The position numbers were made by a program, and so were the translations under genes. Source: Didymodactylos carnosus (lineage: Eukaryota; Rotifera; Eurotatoria; Philodinida; Philodinidae). Taken from it: a DNA stretch of 31,665 nt. Position 1 is the stretch's first letter. Each line of letters starts with the position of its first letter. The notes beneath the pieces are model-generated. The model worked only from the letters and a program-made list of their open reading frames with translations. It did no database searches and was not told the DNA's origin. Below are positions 23,786 through 31,665 of this stretch, one piece after another. The DNA lies in assembly GCA_905250885.1 (NCBI GenBank), contig CAJNOQ010001431.1:1-31665 (forward strand), read 5' to 3'.

Positions 23786-25544
23786 AGTTATTATTGTATT
23801 ATTACCTGTTTAGTCATGTAAATATTCTTTTTCTATTGGTGGCATAGTTGATATTGTTACTTTTTATTTATCATTTTTGTTTTTCTTCACTTGTTAGTGG
23901 TGGCTGAAGTATTCTCAATCTGACCACTAGTAAAATAGATCCATTGTTTGACATGATTATTTTTCTCTTATTTTGAATCTTATAATAAGTAGGATAGAAG
24001 ACAATTGTAGCGTCTGAGCACGTGCATTAATAAAGTTGAGTTTTTGGATGTGCGTGTTAGCGCTGACTTAGCGTGTATCTAGTTACTTTTAGATGGATGG
24101 ATACTTCAGCTATTGAATGAAATGGAATTGTTGATTTAAAATGTCATTTACAATTAAGTACTCACGTATAGAAACGTTATGAATATACATTTGATGGAAG
24201 TCATCAAGTGAATGATCATGTTAATGGAACAGTGTATATCATTCCTTATCGTTCAACATTGGCAAATAAAATATGTGATATACGTTGAACTAATCTAAGA
24301 TTTAGAACGTGCTAGAAGAGCTAAAATAGTGAAGTAAACAACAGTTTATCATTGAAATTACACGTAGTATTAATAAGAAGTAGACAAATTTATCTAGGTA
24401 TTTTAAATAGTATGTGTAAAACATTCAGTTTATTACAAATACATAATAATGCAATCAAAAGAGCAAAAGTGATGAGTACAAGACAATTTTCATGTTATAA
24501 TTTTTAAAAAAGATATATTTAACGAAATAATTAATGATTCTTCATGAAAATCCAATTTGAAAATTCAACTTTAGTTATGTTATTGGCATTTTCGATTAAA
24601 CATACACATCTTTGTTGTTGATAAAAGGCCATTGGTGTTATATTATGTGCAATATAAATTGAAACCTATACAATGAATATTCATAAATATGCTTATCTCT
24701 GTGATATCTGCTGGTGTTCATCGATAAAATGTATTTATTATATTTGGTGCTAAGTGTTGGCTAAAGTTCCGTTTATTATCATTTGACATAAATAAAGTTG
24801 AATGCTTTAATGAACAATTATCATCATCAATTACGAATAACATTCTGATAATGATTGTCCGTTAAAATAAATTTTGAATTTATTCAAGATGATTTGGTAT
24901 TTTCAAGTCTGCGAAATTTATGATAAAAATTTCATACGGTTCTATCAGATCTTGTCATAAGAACTGACTTACTATTCTCTAATAGAGACACCACTTTTCT
25001 AAAAAAACGTTAGATTTCGTTTGATCCTGTGATATGAATTTTATATAGAAGACTCCTTATTCGTATAAACAGTATACAAAGAGTAGTGAGAATGAAAAAC
25101 AAAATATTTTTATAATATTTACCTATATACGTATGAGTGAGCTAAACACTTCCGCTCATTGCAGTTAGATGATGGCAAATTAGAAATATTTCATATATTT
25201 TTTACCACTATTAGTGCCAAACATAATGAAATCAGGAAAATTGTCGATTAAGTTGCTACTTTATCTTAAAGTAGACTAACTTTTGTCAATATGTTATTTT
25301 CTTAAGAATAAGTTACTATTCGTTTTATCTAATCTGTGTGGATGTTAAGGATCTACTTTAATCCAGTATATTTAATATCAAGCTGTATATTCTAATGAGA
25401 TTGATCCCACGCTCTTCTTGAAATCAGATGATATCGTCGTACTCAAGTCTCAGCATTGTAAAACTTCAACAAAATGATTAGTTAGATAATATTTCTTCAC
25501 ATTCTATTTTTTAACACTTATTTATCATTTCAGATTATTTTGTA
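23786..25544. other. Spacer between WDR82 and DRC5, mostly featureless
   Basis: AT-rich and without a recognised gene, apart from a possible exon fragment at 24172-24288. The promoter of the downstream ciliary gene should lie at its right end, but no clear core element stands out. Confidence 0.5.
24172..24288 (+). pseudogene. Possible orphan terminal exon
   Basis: After an acceptor-like tatag, a 38-residue frame runs to TGA with coding-like composition (YEYTFDGSHQVNDHVNG, VYIIPYRSTLANKI). No partner exon with a matching donor was found on either side, and no family was recognised. It may be a relic of a gene or chance. Confidence 0.25.
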
Positions 25545-27406
25545 ATGTCGAGCGAACAGCAACAAGAAGTTTCGGCTGCACCATCAATGCCTGACGTTGG
25601 TACAACTCAAAATGTTGATAATTCCCGAACATCAGGTGTTTTTCTTGACGAAAAACAATCTTTACCAACTGATTTCGATGCAAAACCTCTTCAGCGTGCT
25701 GAATTACGTCAATCATTAGTAAATCCTGAATTAAAACCAATTCGTCGTATTATCGCTGAAGATATTGAATGGAGTTTACGTATTGTACCTACTCTGACTG
25801 ATCTCTCACTAAATTCTATTGTGAAAAATTTTGATACTCATCCCAAACATGATGAATTATTAACGGAACATCGTCAACAATTATTAAAATCATTATCAAC
25901 ACAAGTACCACTCAAAGTCACGGCACCACTCATTCAAGATGAACAATATTGGAAACGTTGTTGTCTAGAAAAATGGCCTGTTTGTGATGTGAAATTGTAC
26001 GATAATTCATGGAAACGTCTTTATTTTGAGAAAACAGTCGAAGATATTATTGAACATTTTGTGCCAAGTACAGGCGATCCCAAACGATTATATGAATATA
26101 TTGAGTTAGGTAAAAATTATTCATTACTTTTTCTTGCCTCTATATAAAAAATATTTTATTTTTAAGGTGCTGAGTATATTATTCGTCTTGATATTAAACA
26201 ATTATTACCGCCTGTCGAAATGCACGATAAAATAGCGCAATTAGATGAAGAACAAGGTGATGATGACGATAATGATGGACCCGATGGAACAGATGTAGAA
26301 GTTAGAAAACCATTGTGTGATCATTTTGATTTTACCGATCTTATAAAACGTTTACCAAATTTACAAGAATTACATTTAGGTAATTTATACATTTTATTCA
26401 AATAGTTTTTTGAAATTTTGTATTATTTATATTTTAGTCTATGGTGTCAAAGATTGTGGTATGAATTTTGATTGGAATATGTTTGAATTCACCAAAAAAG
26501 ATTGTCAGTTATTATCGAAATCTGTTCTACATTGTAAAACGTTACGCGTATTGCATATACATCGTAGTAAAATTGATGATTATCGTATTCGTATGTTAAT
26601 TAGAGATGGTCTTCTTGATCATCCAACATTAGAAGAATTAAATTTAGAACATAATCAAATTAGTGATCGTTAGTATACATCATACTTGATGATATTTTAT
26701 TTTTAATTGCATATGAGATTTTAAAATGATTTATTTTAACCTTTTTACTTTTTCCATGGTGATCTGACTCTTTCTCTACTACACGAATCTTTGACATTTT
26801 ACTTTTTCAATTTAGGTGGATGTCGTGCTATTGCCAAACTGCTGAATGGTCATTCAAAATTATTACGCTTGAATTTATGTAACAATAATATCGGACCGCA
26901 AGGTAAAAGTAATATTTCATTTTATAGACCTAGAGTACCTGTTTTTCTGTTCAGGTGCTCAAGCCATAGCATATGGTTTAACTAAATCAATAACAATTGA
27001 ATATTTAAATTTACGTTTAAATCGTATTGGTGATGAAGGTGGCCAATCGATTTGTCTCGCATTATTAATGAATCAAACATTAAAAGAATTAAATTTATCG
27101 TGTAACAATCTTACTGAACCAACGGGAAATAAATTGGCAGAAATTTTAAATCGTAATAAAACATTGTTAACATTAGATTTATCAGCAAATCGTTTAGGAC
27201 AAGATATTGGAAAGTCACTACAAGAATGTTTACAAGAAAATTCAACAATATTAAATTTAGATCTAAGAATGACCGAATGTGGACAAGAATCAGAATATAT
27301 TATCAATCAAATATTAAAACAAAATAAAGAAAATGATCGACTACAAAGAATTGGAGAAAAAAATCAACAAGATACAAATGGAAGAACGTATTCACATATA
27401 TTTTAG
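25545..27406 (+). CDS. TCTE1: Dynein regulatory complex subunit 5 (TCTE1)
   Basis: Exons 25545-26109, 26167-26379, 26438-26668, 26816-26902 and 26955-27406 join in phase to 515 residues (human is 501). The N-terminal 60 residues are polar and variable. The conserved part starts at RRIIAEDIEWSLRIVPTLTDLSLNSIVKNF. It continues with the family signatures YWKRCCLEKWPVCDVKLYDNSWKRLYFE and VYGVKDCGMNFDWNMFEFTKKDC. Seven or so leucine-rich repeats follow (TLEELNLEHNQISDRG, LLRLNLCNNNIGPQG, LNLRLNRIGDEGG, LKELNLSCNNL, LLTLDLSANRLG), ending in LDLRMTECGQESEYIINQIL. An Asp-rich loop lies at about residues 224-237. In cilia and flagella this subunit belongs to the nexin link that coordinates dynein arms. 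A rotifer would use it in its ciliary crown and protonephridia (inference). Most intron phases are the same, with splits inside a glycine codon. Confidence 0.96.
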
Positions 27407-27953
27407 AAAAAAATCAAATTCTTTTAATTTCTATTCCTAACAAAATTTTTCATAAATGAAATATTCATTGTTGCTATATTTTGGAAGTTAAAGATCTTTG
27501 TATAAACTTAAGTTGTTTTTCGAACGAATCAATACTTATTTGATGGAAGTACTGTACAATCTTTCGAATTGTATAACAAAAAACTGGCATCTAAATTTTT
27601 ATAACAAATGAAATTGAGAATAATTAATGAACAAGGATTTTTATTTTTATTTATTTTTGTATTTTACTTTTATTTTCCCAATGAAAAAGAGTCCGTCCAT
27701 TTTTTTTTTAACTTTTAATTTTTCTTATTATCACGTTATTTTATTTTGCAAATAAAAAGCAAATTTGAACACGAAAGTTGTGCCATTGGTTCAACGTATT
27801 GGTACATTGGTAGAGAAGAGTGAGATTGTTCTGTCCACGTTTTGCTCTAGAGTTTTCCATTTCTCTAGGCTATAATTACGCGCAAAACATGCTATACAGA
27901 GGAGGGTTCTCGAGTTCCTGTGAAGAAATATACTTGAAGAAAGAATGTTTCGT
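27407..27953. other. Spacer, no gene seen
   Basis: This is the 3' flank of the DRC5 gene. It is AT-rich, with several AATAAA-like signals and T-runs near 27640-27730, and contains no coding content. Confidence 0.5.
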
Positions 27954-28211
27954 CTAAAAATCTTCTGCATACAATAGAGATGATACCCCTGATTTGAAGG
28001 TTACTATCATGATGTACCCCTCTATGATTATTTGTAAATTATCGCCATTATTAGTATCATTCGTAGCTTGTTTAACTATTGCTAGTCCAGTTGATTGCTC
28101 GGCAACCGTATCTTGAATGAATGCACCATTCGGAAAGAGATAACCCTTTGTACTATGTCTTGTAACACTATATAGCAATAGTAATAGCATACAACTATTA
28201 GTCACCAACAT
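27954..28211 (-). CDS. Small secreted protein, short relative of the gene at 29949
   Basis: Reading from ATG at 28211 gives 85 residues: MLVTNSCMLLLLLYSV is a clear signal peptide, followed by KGYLFPNGAFIQDTVAEQSTGLAIVKQATND. It matches the plus-strand gene at 29949 in about three-quarters of positions up to ATND, and about 50 bases of upstream DNA are also related. After that it diverges to a hydrophobic tail (IIIEGYIMIVTFKSGVSSLLYAEDF) and stops, with no donor site where the relative has one. It may be a truncated copy that reads into former intron or unrelated DNA. Function is unknown. Confidence 0.5.
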   Translation of the reverse strand: MLVTNSCMLLLLLYSVTRHSTKGYLFPNGAFIQDTVAEQSTGLAIVKQATNDTNNGDNLQIIIEGYIMIVTFKSGVSSLLYAEDF

Positions 28212-29948
28212 TCTCACATAAACTGTGAGCGTTACTTAAACATTTCAAAAATATCAAACGTTACTTTCAACATAATAGAAGTGATTTTATGGGTGCGCGA
28301 CAGAATATATTCTTCTAGTCATTTCTGTATTAGCTGTGTTTAACTCGTGTTACTGTGTACTCATGACTGTTTGTCAAATAAAACTAACTAACTAACTAAC
28401 TAAGTGAATTGTAGAAAGATTGGTGATTGATTTAAAGGTATCCCCCTTATTTTACAAAACAATCGACTTTTGGATTAAACATGCTATGTAGTAAAGTCAA
28501 GTGCTCTCTACAATTTGAGACCATTTCCAGCTCTCCGCTAACTCTCCTTGACAAGATATAAAATTTCTAAAGTCTATCAGTCTACAATGGGAAAACTCTA
28601 TTTTTAAGTTTCGAAAATTTTTATCTTCCATTCAGTACCTGTGATTTTTTTTCGAACAGTTAGCTTTATGCAGGAGACTTCTCTACAATATGAGACGCAT
28701 CCCAGCTCTTCACGATGTTTCTCTCAAAAGTAATAAGCATTTTGCCAAGAGTCCTAAGAAAATGAACATGTGCGTTGCGATGTTCATGGTTGAAACCTCT
28801 ACTCGTTCACATTGCTTATCGCAGCGACCCCATTGAAACTTTGTGCATTCGGGTTCAAACTTTTAACACATACACTAGACATCCATAGACCCATGTGTTT
28901 TTCGATCTAGCTGTTCAGCATCTTTTCTTCATAGAGAGTACGGCTGGTTTTTGGGAGCCTCAAAATTGAAATCCGGTTTTCTACAAAATTTCCTTATAGG
29001 TCATCGACGGTACACCTTGGAGATCTAAACCGAAAAATGCCTCGGCGTATTGGAGCCGAGTATCTGTGGTAAAATTTTGAGCTCGAATGGACAAAGTTTC
29101 GATGGAATTGGTACGGGACAAGAGTAAGCGTTTCTTGTTCTTCAGAGCAGTTCACAATAAATTATTCGAAGACCGTCCACGCTGTAATAAATTATGTATT
29201 GTTTGAAAGTACATAATTCAGGCTATATGATTTTGAGTACATCAACAAGTCGACTAAAAAAATGTGTCATTTCTGAGAGCGGAGGATCTTTTAGGCGAAA
29301 GTTTCATTGTTTTAAAAGGACTCATAGAAATTTTTTTCTCACTCGATCATTAGAAGAATCTTGCCAAATTGTTATTCTCCTCGCGAAATTTCTTTGCAGG
29401 ATTTTCTAGATTTTTTCCAATAGAAAATACAAACATTCTAATATGTGGTTTCTTTGTAACTTTGAGATTGCTTTTTTGAAATAATCCAAAGATTTCTAAA
29501 ACTTATCGTATACATTTAGTTGTCTATTAAAAAAATTCCTGCAAATCTTTATTTTTGAAATCTGTAAAATTCGACTAAAAGAAATTTGAGCTGCGTTTTA
29601 ACCGATTTTCCTACAATGTACAAAAAAATACGTGTTTTTTGTTAAAGTGCAATGCCACTAGCCCAAACCCTTTTCCAGACAGATGCATCATAATCAGACA
29701 GCTGTGCTTTAAGCAGCCGTAATCTGAAGTTCTTTTCTCATGTAGATACGTGTCTATCGAAACAGTAGAAATGATGAAGCTTCTTCATTTAGTGTATCCA
29801 CGTATCACCAAATTCTATTAGTCACAATAAAATACTTACATCTACAATAGCTCACTTCTACAATTCTCCTCTATTATTTTGAAAGTATGGTTTGCTACTT
29901 TTGAAAAGGTTAAGTAAACGCTTTATAACGTTCACAGTTTATGTGACA
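28212..29948. other. Spacer between divergent secreted-protein relatives
   Basis: No gene was recognised. It contains the ACTA microsatellite near 28382. About 50 bases adjoining each ATG are related in inverted orientation, so the duplication included 5' flank. A 71-codon plus frame at 29194-29409 has no visible features. Confidence 0.45.
28382..28403. repeat. ACTA microsatellite
   Basis: Five uninterrupted copies of a four-base unit (AACT/ACTA register). Confidence 0.9.
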
Positions 29949-31665
29949 ATGTTGGTGACTAATGGTTGTATGCTATTACTATTGCTATATGGTGTTACAA
30001 GGTATAATGCAAAGGGTTATCTCTCTCCGAATAGCGCATTCATTCAAGATAAGGTTGCCGAGAAATCAACTGAATTGACAATAGTTAAACGAGCTACGAA
30101 CGATGATGGTGATAATAATGATAATGACGATAAAGGTGAGTTCAGATAACTCTAAATCTTGCTAATGAAGTTTATACGAAAATGATGTTACAGAATTATT
30201 TTTGGAGAATTTCATATAGTAGAAAACTTATGAATTTAAGGCCTTCTTCGTTTTTTATGCTTTACAATGATATCTACTAGTCTGAAAGAAGAGTAAATAG
30301 TTTATCGAGAGCAGCGTACTTGTATGCATGAATAAATCTAGTGTTGCTAATTTCTAAGATAGTTTTATAATGGTAGACCAAAAATTACAGAAGTGTCCAA
30401 AAATCTTACAAAAGTTTAAACGATTTATATACAACTGGTATATTTCATTAGTGGAAAAACTTTCTCTCATATTGTAGATCCCTTAATGTCTATATTTCAA
30501 CATATAACACGAGCACTGTTTATAGATACCAAAAATATTTTTAGGAAAGCACATGATGCAGTAGCCCAAAGTTAACTCCCCTTTCAATTGCTCTAATTTT
30601 TTTGTCTTTAAAAAGGTTTCTGCAACGTTTCTGGAAACCCTAAACGGAAAAATGTCTACATAGACAAATACGTATCCAGTGCACATGGGACCATCGAGTT
30701 ACCTGTAGTCGGAAGGCTGTAGACGGCTATAAATAAGTATTTTTGAAGTTTGACGTTTTCAAGAAAGTAATTTGTGGTTTTCTCAGAATCATTTTTTATC
30801 TTCAGTATTCCATATTTGAAGATAATTGCAACTAAATTAAGAAATACGGAGCTGGGATTTGTCCCAACTCAAAGACAAGACATCTTTTGACTTGGTTCTC
30901 CGAAAATAGTGTAGATATCAGTAAGATAAACTATGTATTAGTGAAAAATACAAAATATTCCTGATTTTACAATAGAACACTGCATAGATTTAACGCGACT
31001 TGAAAAAAAAATAGCGAAAATATATAATATTCTTTAATTGCTCATTTTCATGCTGTCATCTCCTCTCTCTTGTACGTGAGCTTTGTTTTGACAGTGAATA
31101 AACCATATCAATAATTATTTTAAGATTTGCTCTATTAATCAAATATTATTCTATTCAAAAACTGTATTTACGATATATAATAAATTGAAATAAATATTCA
31201 GTTGAATGGGTAGACTACAAGCATATATATATTTTCATAATGCGTTCTTCTAGTTGAACAAGATGATATGGAGAACGACGAAGATGAAGAGGACATAGAC
31301 GATGGAGAAACAGATAAATGTAATCAGGACAATACAGTAAGCTTTAAATAATCATAATCTTCGTTCGACTCATTTTGTCCATAATTTGACTAAATCAATC
31401 TGTTGCTCATACGTAATTAATACTAAACACTGATATTGTAAATATGACGCCAGTAGAATTAAAAGTGATTCATATCTCGATGATAGACGAATCATCGGAT
31501 AAAAGAGATTAGATGACTATTCTTTTGTTTTATAAATATTTAGTATTCTGTGCTTATTGGGGGTAAAAAATATCTGAAAGTCATTGTTAATGTGGATAAA
31601 GTATTGGGTCTTCATTATACAAAAGAGCAGTCAAATAAAAGGGCAATTACATTGATGCGTCGACA
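29949..31665 (+). CDS. Secreted acidic protein, 3' partial, three exons visible
   Basis: Exons 29949-30135, 31254-31336 and 31544 to the window edge join in phase with GT-AG sites (AAAG/gtgagt; ttctag/TT; ACA/gtaagc; atttag/TAT). The protein begins with a signal peptide (MLVTNGCMLLLLLYGV), then KGYLSPNSAFIQDKVAEKSTELTIVKRATND. A strongly acidic stretch follows, spanning the exon 1-2 junction (DGDNNDNDDK, then MENDEDEEDIDDGETDK). Exon 3 (YSVLIGGKKYLKVIVNVDKV) looks like the start of a folded domain that continues outside the window. The first intron (1118 nt) is far longer than those of the neighbouring conserved genes. The VKRATND segment could be a dibasic cleavage site, so a propeptide is possible (inference). 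A related short copy lies in opposite orientation at 27954-28211. Confidence 0.6.

Noticed and set aside
30483..30686. A 67-codon minus frame within the intron of the acidic secreted-protein gene
   Set aside because: No motif, signal peptide or splice context; AT-rich chance frame.

Overview
The window looks like eukaryotic nuclear DNA, most likely from a bdelloid rotifer (inference). The reasons are AT-rich spacers, many short GT-AG introns (about 50-160 nt), compact conserved animal genes, a degenerate F-box plus LRR gene of a type I associate with bdelloids, and a dense patchwork of small and broken transposable elements. No prokaryotic features were seen.

Left part (1-14.9 kb) is an accessory region. 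It starts with the last exon of an unidentified gene and a GGCCGGCC-rich tandem array. Next comes a decayed two-gene DNA transposon (882-4750). In it, a transposase-like gene lies inside the first intron of a SAM-domain gene, an arrangement resembling maize En/Spm. An LTR element follows (4821-6803). Its internal region, framed by a primer binding site and a polypurine tract, holds only a DEDD-type 3'-5' exonuclease-like reading frame. This element abuts an F-box/LRR pseudogene that is itself split by a fold-back element (6905-7379). Then come minus-strand relics of a Ty3/Gypsy-type element: reverse transcriptase at 8780-9345, and protease and gag at 10.3-13.0 kb.

Middle and right part (14.9-27.4 kb) is conserved genic DNA. 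On the minus strand are a five-exon gene for an unrecognised serine/glutamine-rich membrane protein (421 aa in my model) and a complete DHX15/PRP43 spliceosomal helicase (756 aa). On the plus strand are a complete WDR82/Swd2 WD40 protein (315 aa, nine exons) and a complete TCTE1/DRC5 dynein regulatory complex subunit (515 aa, five exons). Every splice phase in these four models closes. The 2.5-kb spacer between DHX15 and WDR82 holds two fold-back elements, one with perfect 74-bp arms.

The last 4 kb holds two divergently oriented relatives of one small secreted-protein gene. The left copy is short and lacks the acidic tail. The right copy continues through acidic exons beyond the window edge.

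The four conserved genes serve separate basic processes (splicing, H3K4 methylation or transcription termination, ciliary motility) and show no operon-like linkage. The most unusual content is in the transposons: the nested transposase/SAM arrangement and the exonuclease-carrying LTR element.
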